Shown piece after piece: positions 1 through 10,913 of a DNA stretch of 64,000 nt (position 1 is the stretch's first letter; every line of letters begins with the position of its first letter). The notes under the pieces were generated by a model. It had not been told where the DNA came from and did not search any database. It saw only the letters and a program-made list of their open reading frames with translations. The DNA lies in contig NZ_VXJV01000003.1 in assembly GCF_008692785.1 (NCBI RefSeq), forward strand, positions 1 through 64,000, in the 5' to 3' direction. A program made the translations under genes and the position numbers. The DNA is from Salmonella enterica subsp. diarizonae (GTDB lineage: Bacteria; Pseudomonadota; Gammaproteobacteria; Enterobacterales; Enterobacteriaceae).

Positions 1-1
1 T

Positions 2-127
2 GAGCAGGGGCGTTCTGGCGAGGCGGTGGCGGCCTGGGAGATGATGCTGAAGTTACTGCCGGCCGGCGACGCCCGGCGGGCGGTGATTGAGCGCAGTATC
101 CGCCAGGCGCTGGCGCAGGAGAAATAA
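2..127 (+). CDS. C-terminal end of a cytochrome c biogenesis protein (CcmH/CcmI type), partial
   Basis: The window opens inside a rightward gene; 41 codons are visible before a TAA stop. The visible residues form an amphipathic TPR-like helix pair (EAVAAWEMMLKLLPAGD...) followed by a basic helix. This is how the TPR domain of CcmH/CcmI ends; that domain presents apocytochrome c to the heme ligation complex in the periplasm. Salmonella is known to carry a ccm operon next to yidR, which supports the call, but the visible piece is short. Other TPR proteins are possible. Confidence 0.5.
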   Translation, partial: EQGRSGEAVAAWEMMLKLLPAGDARRAVIERSIRQALAQEK

Positions 128-136
128 GCGTGGAAG

Positions 137-172
137 GTGCCGGATGGCGATGTAAAACGTCTTATCCGGCCT
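137..172. repeat. REP element
   Basis: An imperfect palindrome of the enterobacterial REP type, beginning GCCGGATGGCG and ending with CTTATCCGGCCTAC, directly after the stop of the upstream gene. Such elements lie between genes and can stabilise transcript 3' ends. Confidence 0.75.
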
Positions 173-451
173 ACAGAGTTCATCCTGGCTCGCTAAGCGG
201 TGTCGCCAGCCGTTTCAGGGGTTAGCGATAACGTCTACTGGCAACGTGATCCCGCCGCGAATAAAGAACTCTGAGCATCTGGCGCCAGTGTGCGCATCTT
301 TCCGCTTAATTGCCGCGCCTAAGCCGATAATCGCTACGTCAACGTGTTCCCTCGTTCTGTCCACCGTTATTGAAATGGCGATATGCTAAAGCCTGAAAGT
401 GAGGCCCGTGTGAAGTATGCTGGCGATCATCGTCTCGTATCAGGACATCCC
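173..451. other. Intergenic stretch before yidR, possible gene relic
   Basis: No supported gene. On the minus strand about 40 codons stay open and end at a stop at 215-217 (reading ...VDVAIIGLGAAIKRKD... to ...ITLPVDVIANP). The composition looks protein-like but there is no start or ribosome site and I do not recognise it. It may be the tail of a lost gene. The yidR promoter should lie in the right part. Confidence 0.25.
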
Positions 452-1678
452 ATGAAACAAATCACCTTTACGCCGCGCCATCACCAGCTTACCAACACCA
501 ATACCTGGACGCCTGACAGCCAGTGGCTGGTCTTTGATGTGCGGCCTTCAGGCGCGTCATTTACGGGCGAGACCATTGAGCGTGTAAATGTGCATACCGG
601 CGAAGTGGCGGTGATTTATCGCGCTGCGCAGGGCGCGCATGTCGGCGTGGTGACGGTGCATCCTGCCGACAATCACTATGTGTTTATTCACGGGCCTGAA
701 AACCCTGATGAGACGTGGCATTACGATTTTCATCACCGCCGGGGCGTTATTGCAACGCCGGGGGGCGTGACTAACCTCGATGCGATGGATATTACTGCGC
801 CGTATACTCCCGGCGCGCTGCGCGGCGGCAGCCATGTCCATGTTTTTAGCCCGAACGGTGAGTTAGTGAGTTTTACCTATAATGACCACGTTCTGCATGA
901 GCGCGATCCGGCGCTGGATCTGCGCAATGTCGGCGTGGCCGCGCCGTATGGGCCGGTAACGGTGTCGGTTCAGCATCCGCGCGAATACAGCGGTAGTCAC
1001 TGGTGCGTGCTGGTTAGCCGCACGACGCCTGCGCCGAGACCGGGCAGCGACGATATTAATCGGGCCTATGAAGAGGGCTGGGTGGGCAACCGCCAGATTG
1101 CCTTTATCGGCGATACGCTGTCGCTGACGGGCGAAAAAGTCCCGGAGCTGTTTATTGTCGATTTACCGTGTAATGAAAACGGCTGGAAACAGGCAGGCGA
1201 CACGCCGCTGACGGGAACCGAATCAACGATGCCATCGCCGCCGTTGGGTGTGGTTCAGCGGCGTCTTACCTTTACTCACCAGCGTGTTTACCCTGGACTC
1301 ACTAACGAACCGCGCCACTGGGTCCGCAGTAATCCGCAGGCGACGGCGATCGCCTTTTTGATGCGGGACGACAACGGCGTAGCGCAACTGTGGCTGATGT
1401 CGCCGCAGGGAGGCGAACCCCGGCAGTTAACGCATCATGCGACCGGCGTGCAGTCAGCGTTTAACTGGCATCCGTCGGGTAAATGGCTGGGGCTGGTGCT
1501 GGAAAATCGGCTAGCCTGCTGCGACGCACAGAGTGGGAAGATCGACTTTTTAACCGCCAGGCACGACAACCCGCCTTCTGCGGACGCTGTCGTTTTTTCA
1601 CCGGATGGGCGACACGTCGCATGGATGGAAGAGGTGAAAGGATTCCGTCAGCTATGGGTGACGGAAACCGGGCGATAA
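452..1678 (+). CDS. yidR: YidR, beta-propeller-like protein of unknown function
   Basis: A 408-residue protein that matches E. coli YidR closely from the first residues (MKQITFTPRHHQLTNTNTW). The ATG at 452 is preferred over the in-frame ATG at 383 because AGGA lies 6 bases upstream and it matches the family N-terminus. Repeated blocks resembling WD40/TolB-type blades are visible (DSQWLVFDVRP, NPQATAIAFLMRDD, GGEPRQLTH, FSPDGRHVAWME). There is no signal peptide, so it is probably cytoplasmic. The function is not known. It stands alone, convergent with yidQ, whose coding sequence ends one base after its stop. Confidence 0.9.
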   Translation: MKQITFTPRHHQLTNTNTWTPDSQWLVFDVRPSGASFTGETIERVNVHTGEVAVIYRAAQGAHVGVVTVHPADNHYVFIHGPENPDETWHYDFHHRRGVIATPGGVTNLDAMDITAPYTPGALRGGSHVHVFSPNGELVSFTYNDHVLHERDPALDLRNVGVAAPYGPVTVSVQHPREYSGSHWCVLVSRTTPAPRPGSDDINRAYEEGWVGNRQIAFIGDTLSLTGEKVPELFIVDLPCNENGWKQAGDTPLTGTESTMPSPPLGVVQRRLTFTHQRVYPGLTNEPRHWVRSNPQATAIAFLMRDDNGVAQLWLMSPQGGEPRQLTHHATGVQSAFNWHPSGKWLGLVLENRLACCDAQSGKIDFLTARHDNPPSADAVVFSPDGRHVAWMEEVKGFRQLWVTETGR

Positions 1679-1679
1679 A

Positions 1680-2015
1680 TCAGGGAGAGGGCATCTTCGC
1701 GGGTGGGATGACGGCATTGGTCATTTTCGTCTCCTCCTCGCTTTTCTCTACGCGCGATCTTACCGAACTGTCTTTGCGGAAGATATCCCACGGCAGAAGA
1801 ATCGTATCCATCACGGCGGTAAACGGCATATCCAGGATGGCCAACGATTTTGTGCCCCAGTTTGTCTCATCGTTACCGATCATCGTAGCGCTGGCGCGCG
1901 TGCCAGGATAAGTGCCTTCTTTACCGCCGGTGTGCGACATGACGCTTGAACAACCGACTAATAAAAGTATCCCATTACATAGTATCAGCGTTAACAACAC
2001 GTTTTTTATCATCAC
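1680..2015 (-). CDS. yidQ: YidQ, DUF1375 lipoprotein
   Basis: A 111-residue protein with a classic lipoprotein signal: a basic start, a hydrophobic stretch and a lipobox LLVGC with the acylated cysteine at about residue 22. The rest is a small soluble domain (GTYPGTRASATMIGND, PFTAVMDTILLPWD) typical of the YidQ/YceK (DUF1375) family. It is probably anchored in the outer membrane facing the periplasm. The role is unknown. It is transcribed divergently from ibpA and convergently with yidR. Confidence 0.9.
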   Translation of the reverse strand: MMIKNVLLTLILCNGILLLVGCSSVMSHTGGKEGTYPGTRASATMIGNDETNWGTKSLAILDMPFTAVMDTILLPWDIFRKDSSVRSRVEKSEEETKMTNAVIPPAKMPSP

Positions 2016-2187
2016 TCATTCATCTGTTGGTTGTCGGTATTTGCATGATGAGTTATAGCGATCCGTTGCTAAAAATAACATCACCAGGACGTGGCACTGT
2101 GGCGGTCATCGCACTTTAACAATCAGTGCTGTCCCAACCAGTCTATGCAATAGCCAATAAACTGCAAAAAAAAGTCGGATTAAAATA

Positions 2188-2217
2188 CTTGAAAAGTACG
2201 TATTCAGACCCATTTTT
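2188..2217 (+). promoter_or_regulatory. Sigma-32 heat-shock promoter of ibpAB
   Basis: CTTGAAAA at 2188-2195 and CCCATTTTT at 2209-2217 are separated by 13 bases, an almost perfect RpoH (sigma-32) promoter. Transcription should begin near 2225, about 100 bases before ibpA. Confidence 0.9.
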
Positions 2218-2224
2218 AAGACGT

Positions 2225-2322
2225 AGTGAATAGTAAGGACACGCCTGATGGGTGTTCTGGCAATTCTGGCCTGTCCATGATGGAAGGTCTGACATTCTCG
2301 CTGATTTCAGGAGCTAATGATT
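2225..2322 (+). promoter_or_regulatory. ibpA 5' UTR, ROSE-type RNA thermometer region
   Basis: The roughly 100-base leader between the heat-shock promoter and ibpA ends in TTTCAGGAGCTAATG. In E. coli and Salmonella this leader is a known ROSE-like thermometer that hides the Shine-Dalgarno site at low temperature. U-rich and CUGGC-type segments upstream could pair with AGGAGC. Position and known biology support the call; I have not computed a fold. Confidence 0.65.
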
Positions 2323-2736
2323 ATGCGTAACTTTGATTTATCCCCGCTGTACCGTTCTGCCATTGGTTTTGACCGTCTGTTTAACCTGCTTGAAAATAAC
2401 CAGAGCCAAAGTAATGGCGGCTATCCTCCGTACAACGTTGAGCTGGTAGACGAAAACCACTACCGCATCGCCATTGCCGTTGCCGGTTTTGCTGAAAGCG
2501 AACTGGACATTACCGCCCAGGATAATTTACTGGTGGTAAAAGGCGCTCATGCGGACGACCAGAAAGAACGTACTTATCTGTATCAGGGCATTGCCGAGCG
2601 TAACTTTGAACGTAAGTTCCAGTTAGCGGAGAACATTCACGTTCGCGGCGCAAACCTGGTCAACGGGCTGCTGTATATCGAACTGGAGCGCGTGATTCCG
2701 GAAGCGAACAAACCGCGCCGTATCGAAATTAACTGA
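2323..2736 (+). CDS. ibpA: Small heat-shock protein IbpA
   Basis: A 137-residue alpha-crystallin family holdase that coats inclusion bodies and hands unfolded proteins to the ClpB/DnaK system. The N-terminal arm [20 protein letters not shown], the central beta-sandwich ([21 protein letters not shown]) and the terminal IEI motif (RRIEIN) are all present. The ATG at 2323 is chosen over the ATG at 2317 because it gives the family length and correct spacing from AGGAG. It is first in the ibpAB operon, driven by a sigma-32 promoter. Confidence 0.97.
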   Translation: MRNFDLSPLYRSAIGFDRLFNLLENNQSQSNGGYPPYNVELVDENHYRIAIAVAGFAESELDITAQDNLLVVKGAHADDQKERTYLYQGIAERNFERKFQLAENIHVRGANLVNGLLYIELERVIPEANKPRRIEIN

Positions 2737-2814
2737 TTCCGTCGGGTCGCGTTGTGCGGCCTGTCATCCCATGCTCGCCGTCAGGGAGCATATGCACACG
2801 TGAAGTGTGAAGGT

Positions 2815-2844
2815 AAAACTCGCTTCTTAGAAGGAGAAATGATT
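2815..2844 (+). promoter_or_regulatory. ibpB ribosome-site hairpin (thermometer-like)
   Basis: Just before ibpB, CTTCTTAGAAGGAGAA can fold so that TTCTT pairs with AAGGA of the ribosome-binding site. A second thermometer before ibpB is described in E. coli; the pairing here is inferred from sequence only. Confidence 0.45.
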
Positions 2845-3273
2845 ATGCGTAACTACGATTTATCCCCATTGCTGCGTCAATGGATCGGTTTTGACAAGCT
2901 GGCCAATGCGCTGCAAAACAGCGGTGAAAGCCAGAGCTTCCCGCCCTATAACATCGAAAAAAGCGACGATAACCACTATCGCATCACCCTGGCGTTAGCC
3001 GGTTTCCGTCAGGAAGATCTGGATATTCAACTGGAAGGCACGCGGCTGACGGTGAAAGGCACGCCGGAACAGCCGGAAAAAGAGCCGAAATGGTTACATC
3101 AGGGCCTGGTCATGCAGCCTTTTAGCCTGAGCTTTACGCTGGCTGAAAATATGGAAGTTTCCGGCGCGACGTTTACCAACGGCCTGCTGCATGTTGATTT
3201 AACCCGCAATGAGCCGGAAACTATTCCGCCGCAGCGTATCGCCATTAACGAACACTCCGCATTAAATAGCTAA
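2845..3273 (+). CDS. ibpB: Small heat-shock protein IbpB
   Basis: A 142-residue paralogue of IbpA with the same layout: [19 protein letters not shown] arm, crystallin core ([21 protein letters not shown]) and C-terminal IAI motif (QRIAINEH). It works with IbpA as a co-aggregating holdase. The start at 2845 has a strong AAGGAG 8 bases upstream and matches the family; the frame is open upstream to 2752. It lies 108 bases after ibpA in the same operon, followed by an intrinsic terminator. Confidence 0.97.
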   Translation: MRNYDLSPLLRQWIGFDKLANALQNSGESQSFPPYNIEKSDDNHYRITLALAGFRQEDLDIQLEGTRLTVKGTPEQPEKEPKWLHQGLVMQPFSLSFTLAENMEVSGATFTNGLLHVDLTRNEPETIPPQRIAINEHSALNS

Positions 3274-3288
3274 TGAGCTCCTTGCCTT

Positions 3289-3316
3289 GCCCCGCCAGAG
3301 ATGGTGGGGCTTTTTT
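3289..3316 (+). terminator. Rho-independent terminator of ibpAB
   Basis: GCCCCGCCA and TGGTGGGGC form a 9-bp stem with a 4-base loop, followed directly by TTTTTT. Confidence 0.9.
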
Positions 3317-3401
3317 GTGCCACGCAAATGGAAGAAAAACTGCGAAGAGATTCCGTTCATACAAAACAGCAGGCCATACCAGGAGCTACAGCATATACCC
3401 A

Positions 3402-3470
3402 TCTCGTCGGTCGGATAAGACGCCACGCGTCGCCATCCGGCATATCATCGCCTGATGGCGCTGCGCTATC
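3402..3470. repeat. REP/BIME cluster
   Basis: Two facing REP-like palindromes: CGGATAAGACGC...GCGTCGCCATCCGG and then GCCTGATGGCGCTGCGC, typical of a short BIME between ibpB and yidE. Confidence 0.65.
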
Positions 3471-3593
3471 AGCCCTTAAGAAAAAGGGTAAAATGTTGCC
3501 GAAGTAAGGACGCCTGGGCTGTTTTGTAACATGAGAATGTGCGCCATGCTGTATATATGCCTTAACGCTTCAGTCATAATCCCTATAAATTGA

Positions 3594-5279
<1,686 letters not shown>

Positions 5280-5280
5280 C

Positions 5281-5340
5281 GCCTGATGGCGTGTTGCTTA
5301 TCCGGCCTACGTTCTGTGTCAAATCCAGGCCGGATAACGC
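5281..5340. repeat. REP element pair
   Basis: GCCTGATGGCGTGTTGCTTATCCGGCC followed by the inverted AGGCCGGATAACGC, a REP pair directly after yidE that can fold as one hairpin. Confidence 0.7.
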
Positions 5341-5728
5341 TCTCCGCCAACGCGCCAGTCACACTTCTGCACTTCTTCTTATACCTCTCCTCAATAAACG
5401 CGCTAATCAGCGTAATGGCAACAAGCATAATTCCAATTTATTTCAGTTGGTTAACAATATTTATCGCGTTTTTTTTCATCGCGATGGGTGGTTTTTCACC
5501 TTTTAATCCGGCAATAATGCCTTTCCTGGCGGTGGCGTTGAAAAAGGTCGCAACTGAAATGAAAAATAGCGGGAATGAGCGCGGTTGCACCGAAACGCAT
5601 TGCCAGTGGACTACATTTATTTTGCCATAAGATTCCCTTGCTGCGGGATAATGTGAAGCATATCAGCAACAACGTGAGTGGTATTCTGAAAACGAACGGG
5701 GATACATAATAACGCAAAAGGAGTCGTC
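5341..5728. other. Intergenic region, no supported gene
   Basis: The stretch between yidE and yidH holds no convincing gene. In E. coli several genes (yidP, L, K, J, I) lie here, so the backbone is shortened. An open frame at 5286-5630 starts inside the REP and lacks a ribosome site; I do not support it. The yidH promoter should lie near 5640-5710. Confidence 0.5.
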
Positions 5729-6076
5729 ATGAAGATTTCCCGCCTCGGAGAAGCGCCGGATTACCGCTTCTCACTGGCAAATGAGCGTACCTTTCTGGCG
5801 TGGATTCGCACCTCGCTGGGATTTCTGGCGGCAGGCGTCGCTCTTGACCAACTCGCCCCAGATTTTGCCACGCCGGTGATCCGTGAACTATTGGCGCTAT
5901 TGCTATGTCTGTTTGCGGGCGGCCTGGCGATTTATGGCTATCTGCGTTGGCTGCGTAATGAAAAAGCGATGCGTCTGAAAGAGGATTTGCCCTATACCCA
6001 TAGCCTGTTGATCATTAGCGTTATTTTGATGGTTGTCGCGGTGATTGTGATGGGGCTGGTACTGTATGCCGGATAA
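5729..6076 (+). CDS. yidH: YidH, DUF202 membrane protein
   Basis: A 115-residue inner-membrane protein of the DUF202 family. The family signature lies in the first third (DYRFSLANERTFLAWIRTSLGFLAAGVAL), followed by two further membrane helices (LLALLLCLFAGGLAIYGYL, LLIISVILMVVAVIVMGLVL). AAAAGGAGTC gives a strong ribosome site. It overlaps yidG by 11 bases, as part of a yidHGF operon. Function unknown. Confidence 0.9.
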   Translation: MKISRLGEAPDYRFSLANERTFLAWIRTSLGFLAAGVALDQLAPDFATPVIRELLALLLCLFAGGLAIYGYLRWLRNEKAMRLKEDLPYTHSLLIISVILMVVAVIVMGLVLYAG

Positions 6077-6428
6077 TCGTAAAGCCCGTCGGCAGAACGA
6101 TCCGGGGCTGCAACCGGAACGTACCTCGCTGGCCTGGTTTCGTACGCTGCTGGGATACGGGGCGTTAATGGCGTTAGCCGTCAGGCACCACTGGCATCAG
6201 GCGGGATTCCTGTTCTGGGTGTCAATCAGCGTTCTGGCGATAGTGGCGGTGATTCTTTGGCGTTATACCCTGAGTCGTAATTTGATGGATGTCGCGCATA
6301 GCGATTTTTCCGAAACTCATGTCGTGCGTGACAAATTTTTGATCTCCCTCGCGGTGCTGTCGCTCGCAATCCTGTTTGCTGTTACCCATATTCGCCAACT
6401 TATTGCATTTATCGGGGATTTTATATGA
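6066..6428 (+). CDS. yidG: YidG, DUF202 membrane protein
   Basis: A 120-residue DUF202 protein and likely partner of YidH. The hallmark DPGLQPERTSLAWFRTLLGYG is followed by membrane helices (FLFWVSISVLAIVAVILW, LISLAVLSLAILFAV). Translation is coupled: it starts within the last codons of yidH, and its own end overlaps the yidF start by ATGA. Function unknown. Confidence 0.9.
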   Translation: MPDNRKARRQNDPGLQPERTSLAWFRTLLGYGALMALAVRHHWHQAGFLFWVSISVLAIVAVILWRYTLSRNLMDVAHSDFSETHVVRDKFLISLAVLSLAILFAVTHIRQLIAFIGDFI

Positions 6429-6955
6429 CAGGACGTCAGGACATTGTCGTGAGTAATGACCAGATTCAGGTCGTCGTAAATCGCCAGAATAGCCGGCAAC
6501 CTCAGCAACTGTACCGTAATTTACAGCGGCTCGGCATTCACAATGTCCATTTTATCCCATTGTTGGAACATGACCGGAACGGAATGTTGACCGAGGATTC
6601 ATTGTGTTCAGCGGAATGGGGCCAGTTTTTAAATAGTGTCTTTGATATCTGGGTACGTGAAGATATTCAGCGTATCTCGGTCCGTCTTTTTGATGAGACG
6701 TTACGGCAGTGGTGCGGCGGCAGGGATGGCGCTGAAGCGCCGGACACGGCGCAGTTAAGCGCTGAATGTCAGAAGTGCTCTGTATTGCGATTTTGCGGCG
6801 GCGGATGCCCTGAGCACCGGGATAGTCAGGGGAAAAATCGGCTTTGCGAGGGTTATCAGGCCTTTTTTCACTATTCCTCGCCGCATATGCGGGTGATGCG
6901 GGATTTACTGAAGCAGCATCGTTCACCGGAGGAGTTGATGGCGATGCTGCGTTGA
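6425..6955 (+). CDS. yidF: YidF, SPASM-like remnant of a radical SAM maturase
   Basis: A 176-residue protein that corresponds to the C-terminal part of an anaerobic sulfatase-maturating enzyme. The auxiliary iron-sulfur cysteines of a SPASM domain are visible (CGGRDG, CQKCSVLRFCGGGCPEHR, CEGYQAFF), but the N-terminal radical SAM CxxxCxxC motif is missing. Without that motif it cannot be a radical SAM enzyme by itself. E. coli YidF is similarly short, so the truncation is old. It is translationally coupled to yidG. The sulfatase yidJ found nearby in E. coli is absent here. Confidence 0.85.
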   Translation: MTGRQDIVVSNDQIQVVVNRQNSRQPQQLYRNLQRLGIHNVHFIPLLEHDRNGMLTEDSLCSAEWGQFLNSVFDIWVREDIQRISVRLFDETLRQWCGGRDGAEAPDTAQLSAECQKCSVLRFCGGGCPEHRDSQGKNRLCEGYQAFFHYSSPHMRVMRDLLKQHRSPEELMAMLR

Positions 6956-6960
6956 CTAAT

Positions 6961-6991
6961 GTGCCGGATGGCGCTGCCGTCTTTCCGGCAC
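6961..6991. repeat. REP-like palindrome
   Basis: GTGCCGGA and TCCGGCAC bracket a short loop between the convergent yidF and dsdA. It may serve as a terminator for both. Confidence 0.6.
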
Positions 6992-7001
6992 TGAGCGAGT
7001 A

Positions 7002-8321
7002 TTAGCGTCCTTTCGCCAGGTATTGTTCCATTTCATCCTCCGGCACCATGCCGCCCCCTGTTGCCCACACCAGATGCGTCGCGTTGCCAAGCTGCGTTTG
7101 ACTGAATCCATGCCTTTGCTGATACGTGGCGGCGCAAATGCGCTGCGGTCCGGCCATCCCCGCCAGAGCTGATGGCTCCAGTCGAATTCCTTCCTCCTGC
7201 GCCAGCCAGCCCAGCATGTCATACATTGTTTGATCGTCTAAGGTATAGAGGCCGTCAAGCAGACGCTCCATTGCCCGACCAACAAAGCCCGAAGCGCGAC
7301 CTACCGCCAGGCCGTCAGCCGCCGTCAGGTTATCAATACCGATATCTTGTACTGAGATGGCATCGTGCAGACCGGTATAAACACCGAGTAACATACAGGG
7401 CGAATGGGTCGGTTCGGCAAAGAAACAGTGTACGTTGTCGCCAAACGCCAGTTTCAGGCCAAAGGCGACGCCGCCAGGACCACCGCCAACGCCGCATGGC
7501 AGATAAACAAACAGCGGGTGACTGGCGTCAACGACGCGTCCCTGCTGCGCAAATTGCGCTTTCAGGCGCTGACCCGCTACCGCATAGCCCAGAAATAGCG
7601 TGCGGGAATTTTCATCGTCGATAAAGAAACAGTTTGGATCGGACTGCGCTGCTTTACGGCCCTGCTCAACCGCCACGCCGTAATCATCTTCGTATTCCAC
7701 GACCGTCACGCCGTGGCGGCGCAGCTTCGCCTTTTTCCAGGCGCGGGCGTCGGCAGACATATGTACTGTCACTTTAAAACCGATACAGGCGCTCATGATA
7801 CCGATCGATAACCCCAGATTACCGGTTGAACCGACGGCGATACTGTACTGGCTGAAGAATTGTTTAAATTCCGGCGAAAGCAACACGCTATAGTCATCGT
7901 CGGTGGTTAACAGACCCGCCTCCAGCGCCAGTTTTTCCGCGTGTGTTAGCACTTCATAGATGCCGCCACGTGCTTTAATGGAACCAGAGATCGCCAGGTG
8001 ACTGTCTTTTTTTAACAGCATTTCACCGTCGATCGTTTGTCCATACTCTTTTTCCAGCCGTTTTTGCATGGCCGGAATAGCGACCACGTCAGATTCGATC
8101 ATTCCGCCAGCGGCGGCGGTTTGCGGAAACGCTTTCGCCAGATACGGCGCAAAGCGCGCCAGACGGTCATGGGCGGCGTTTACGTCCTGCTCCGTCAGGC
8201 CGACATACGGTAGCCCTTGTGCAAGAGAGGTGGCGCCCGGGTTAAACCAGGTAGTTTCTTTGAGGGCGACCAGATCCTCGACCAAAGGATACCGGGCGAT
8301 GAGCTTTTGTATGTTTTCCAT
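7002..8321 (-). CDS. dsdA: D-serine ammonia-lyase DsdA
   Basis: A 439-residue PLP enzyme that converts D-serine to pyruvate and ammonia, detoxifying D-serine and allowing its use as carbon and nitrogen source. The PLP-binding lysine is K116 in SGSIKARGG, and the phosphate-binding glycine loop is [22 protein letters not shown] and the C-terminal [10 protein letters not shown] complete the fold-type II signature. It is full length compared with E. coli DsdA. It follows dsdX by 17 bases in one operon, presumably activated by DsdC when D-serine is present. Confidence 0.97.
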   Translation of the reverse strand: MENIQKLIARYPLVEDLVALKETTWFNPGATSLAQGLPYVGLTEQDVNAAHDRLARFAPYLAKAFPQTAAAGGMIESDVVAIPAMQKRLEKEYGQTIDGEMLLKKDSHLAISGSIKARGGIYEVLTHAEKLALEAGLLTTDDDYSVLLSPEFKQFFSQYSIAVGSTGNLGLSIGIMSACIGFKVTVHMSADARAWKKAKLRRHGVTVVEYEDDYGVAVEQGRKAAQSDPNCFFIDDENSRTLFLGYAVAGQRLKAQFAQQGRVVDASHPLFVYLPCGVGGGPGGVAFGLKLAFGDNVHCFFAEPTHSPCMLLGVYTGLHDAISVQDIGIDNLTAADGLAVGRASGFVGRAMERLLDGLYTLDDQTMYDMLGWLAQEEGIRLEPSALAGMAGPQRICAATYQQRHGFSQTQLGNATHLVWATGGGMVPEDEMEQYLAKGR

Positions 8322-8338
8322 AGTACGTCTCTTTACGA

Positions 8339-9676
8339 TCAGATGATAAAGGAAAGCAGGAATGTGCCAGCCAGTGCAACGGCCGATGCGATAAAAGTGG
8401 CCGTCGTATAGTATTTAAACGCTTCATTCAGCGTAGCGCCGCAATACTGCTTTACTAGCCAGAAAAGGGAATCGGTCACGATTGTGCAGCCAATGGCGCC
8501 GGAACCGATGGCAATAGCAATGATCTCCGGGCTGACGTCAGGATAGAGCGGCAGCATTGGCGCAACAATCGCGGTGGCGCCCATCATCGCCACCGTCGCA
8601 GAGCCGACCGCCGCGTGCAGAATCAGCGCTACCAGCCACGCCAGCAGAATCGGGTGCATATGCATATTTGAGAGGATCACCGCCAGCGTGTCCGCCAGCC
8701 CGCTACTTTTGAGAATGGCGTTGAACGCGCCGCCCGCGCCGATAATCAGCAGGATGTTCGCAATGGCGCCAAAGCCGTTTTCGGTGTGGGTAAGTAGCGC
8801 GCTCATACCCATATGCTGGCGCAGACCGAGTATGTAATACGCCACAAAGACAGCGATAAACATCGCGGTGATCGGATTACCGATAAACTCCAGCAGCGTA
8901 TACAACGTGCCGTCTTTCGCCATATTCAGTTCAGCGACGGTTTTCACCAGCATCAGGCCAATCGGCAGCAGAACGGTAAACAGCGTTGCGCCCAGCGACG
9001 GCAGGGTGTTTTCGGCGCGCACTTCAAGATCTGCAAACTCTGTCGGTACGGGCTTAAACGGCAGACGATTACCCAGAAACTTTAAGAACAGCGGGCCGCC
9101 GACCAATGATGCCATCAGCCCGACCAGCAGACCGTAGACAATCACCGAGCCGATATCCGCCCCCAGTTTATTTGCGACAAACAGCGCAGCCGGATGCGGC
9201 GGTACCACGCAATGGACGGCCATCAGCGCGGTACACAGCGGAATGGCCAGCTTCAGCAGCGAGGTATGGGTTTTTTTAGCGATAGAAAACGCCAGTGGGA
9301 TGAGCAACACGACGCCCACTTCCACGAACAACGTGATTCCGCAAATCAGCCCCACCAGTACCATGATCACGTCAGCAGAGAGCCAGCGGCAGCGCTGGAG
9401 CGTAAGCCCGATGCGTTCCGCCGCGCCGGAAACCTCCATCATTTTGCCGAGGATGGTGCCAAGACCGATAACGGCGGCCAGAAAACCGAGCGTACCGCCT
9501 ATTCCGCTTTCTATCGCCGTGACCATCTCCAGCGGCCCCATGCCCATCATCGCGCCGACAAAGAAACTGGCGAGCAATAACGCCAGGAAGGGGTGGAATT
9601 TAAACTTCACGATGGTCAATACGATTAACACGATGCTTATCAGCAGCGTGCTCACTACCCAGATTTGAGTGTGCAT
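8339..9676 (-). CDS. dsdX: D-serine transporter DsdX
   Basis: A 445-residue GntP-family permease with about twelve membrane helices. Family motifs visible are [35 protein letters not shown] and the C-terminal [21 protein letters not shown]. It imports D-serine with protons for DsdA and is the first gene of the dsdXA operon. It is divergent from dsdC with about 225 bases between them. Confidence 0.95.
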   Translation of the reverse strand: MHTQIWVVSTLLISIVLIVLTIVKFKFHPFLALLLASFFVGAMMGMGPLEMVTAIESGIGGTLGFLAAVIGLGTILGKMMEVSGAAERIGLTLQRCRWLSADVIMVLVGLICGITLFVEVGVVLLIPLAFSIAKKTHTSLLKLAIPLCTALMAVHCVVPPHPAALFVANKLGADIGSVIVYGLLVGLMASLVGGPLFLKFLGNRLPFKPVPTEFADLEVRAENTLPSLGATLFTVLLPIGLMLVKTVAELNMAKDGTLYTLLEFIGNPITAMFIAVFVAYYILGLRQHMGMSALLTHTENGFGAIANILLIIGAGGAFNAILKSSGLADTLAVILSNMHMHPILLAWLVALILHAAVGSATVAMMGATAIVAPMLPLYPDVSPEIIAIAIGSGAIGCTIVTDSLFWLVKQYCGATLNEAFKYYTTATFIASAVALAGTFLLSFII

Positions 9677-9901
9677 ATCTCACCTACCCTGTGATTAATC
9701 TGTTCTTATTGGACAGAAAAACAGCACACTCTGACAAACGATATAATTCGCCATTCACATGACACAAATTGAATCAAATGTGTGATTTCTATCTAATATT
9801 GTTTTTATTTTGCGATATGGTTCATTTTGCTTCATCTATGTGCGGATTTTTTCAGCGTGTTTTTTTACACTTCGAGAAATTAAAAGATGACTGAGGTTGC
9901 C
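9677..9901. promoter_or_regulatory. dsdX-dsdC divergent control region
   Basis: AT-rich DNA between the divergent dsdXA operon and dsdC. TTCACAT at about 9754 and ATGTGTGA at 9778-9785 form a spaced inverted repeat, and TGTGATTTCTATCTAA (9781-9796) is a weak CRP-type site. A DsdC LysR-type site and a CRP site are expected here from E. coli; the exact assignment is inferred. Confidence 0.45.
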
Positions 9902-10825
9902 ATGGAACCCCTTCGCGATATCCGAAACCGCTTACTCAACGGTTGGCAGTTATCAAAACTCTATACTTTTGAAGTCGCAGCCAGACACCAGTCCTTTGCT
10001 CTGGCGGCAGATGAGCTGTCGTTAAGCCCCAGTGCGGTAAGCCATCGTATCAATCAACTGGAAGCCGAGTTGGGAATCCAGCTATTTGTCCGCTCTCACC
10101 GTAAAGTGGAGCTTACCCATGAAGGCAAACGGGTATTCTGGGCGCTGAAATCGTCGTTGGATACGTTGAATCAGGAAATCCTCGATATCAAAAATCAGGA
10201 ACTGTCCGGCACGCTGACCGTATATTCACGCCCCTCTATCGCCCAGTGCTGGCTGGTGCCTGCGCTGGGGGACTTTACCCGTCGCTATCCGTCAATTTCT
10301 CTTACCATGCTGACCGGCAATGATAACGTTAACCTACAGCGTGCCGGAATTGACCTGGCGATCTATTTTGACGATGCGCCGTCGGCGCAGCTCACGCATC
10401 ATTTTTTAATGGATGAGGCGATTCTGCCCGTCTGTAGCCCGGATTACGCCCATCGTTTTGCTTTGCAGGGCAACCTGAACCATCTGCGCCACTGCACGCT
10501 CTTACACGACAGACAGGCGTGGAGCAACGATTCGGGCACGGATGAATGGCATAGCTGGGCGCAGCATTTTGCGGTGAATTTGCCGGATTCATCCGGCATT
10601 GGTTTCGATCGTTCTGATTTAGCGGTGATTGCCGCGATGAACCACATTGGCGTGGCGATGGGGCGTAAACGGCTGGTGCAAAAGCGTCTCGACAGTGGTG
10701 AACTGATTGCACCTTTCGGTGAAATGAGGCTGAAATGCCATCAGCACTATTATGTCACCACTCTGCCTGGCAGACAGTGGCCGAAAATCGAGGCATTTAT
10801 TCGCTGGTTGCAGGAACAGGTGTGA
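9902..10825 (+). CDS. dsdC: DsdC, LysR-type activator of D-serine catabolism
   Basis: A 307-residue LysR-type regulator. The N-terminal helix-turn-helix is SFALAADELSLSPSAVSHRINQLEAELG (about residues 25-52), followed by the linker helix and a substrate-binding domain (SRPSIAQCWLVPALGDF; SSGIGFDRSDLAVIAAMNHIGVAMG). The ATG at 9902 is preferred to 9887: GAGG lies 5 bases upstream and it matches E. coli DsdC. It senses D-serine and activates dsdXA. Confidence 0.95.
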   Translation: MEPLRDIRNRLLNGWQLSKLYTFEVAARHQSFALAADELSLSPSAVSHRINQLEAELGIQLFVRSHRKVELTHEGKRVFWALKSSLDTLNQEILDIKNQELSGTLTVYSRPSIAQCWLVPALGDFTRRYPSISLTMLTGNDNVNLQRAGIDLAIYFDDAPSAQLTHHFLMDEAILPVCSPDYAHRFALQGNLNHLRHCTLLHDRQAWSNDSGTDEWHSWAQHFAVNLPDSSGIGFDRSDLAVIAAMNHIGVAMGRKRLVQKRLDSGELIAPFGEMRLKCHQHYYVTTLPGRQWPKIEAFIRWLQEQV

Positions 10826-10913
10826 AGATTTATTACGCTTTGCCGCTACACCTGCCGGGAGAGAATATGCTAAATACGTGCTATCACCGTGGTAAAAATT
10901 TTTAGGGGGCGTC

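Noticed and set aside
3402-3470. CRISPR-like palindromes between ibpB and yidE and in other gaps
   Set aside because: They are REP/BIME units; there are no evenly spaced repeats with spacers anywhere in the window.
5286-5630. Open frame of 114 codons between yidE and yidH
   Set aside because: Starts inside a REP element, lacks a ribosome site, and shows no recognisable protein pattern; equally long frames exist on the other strand.
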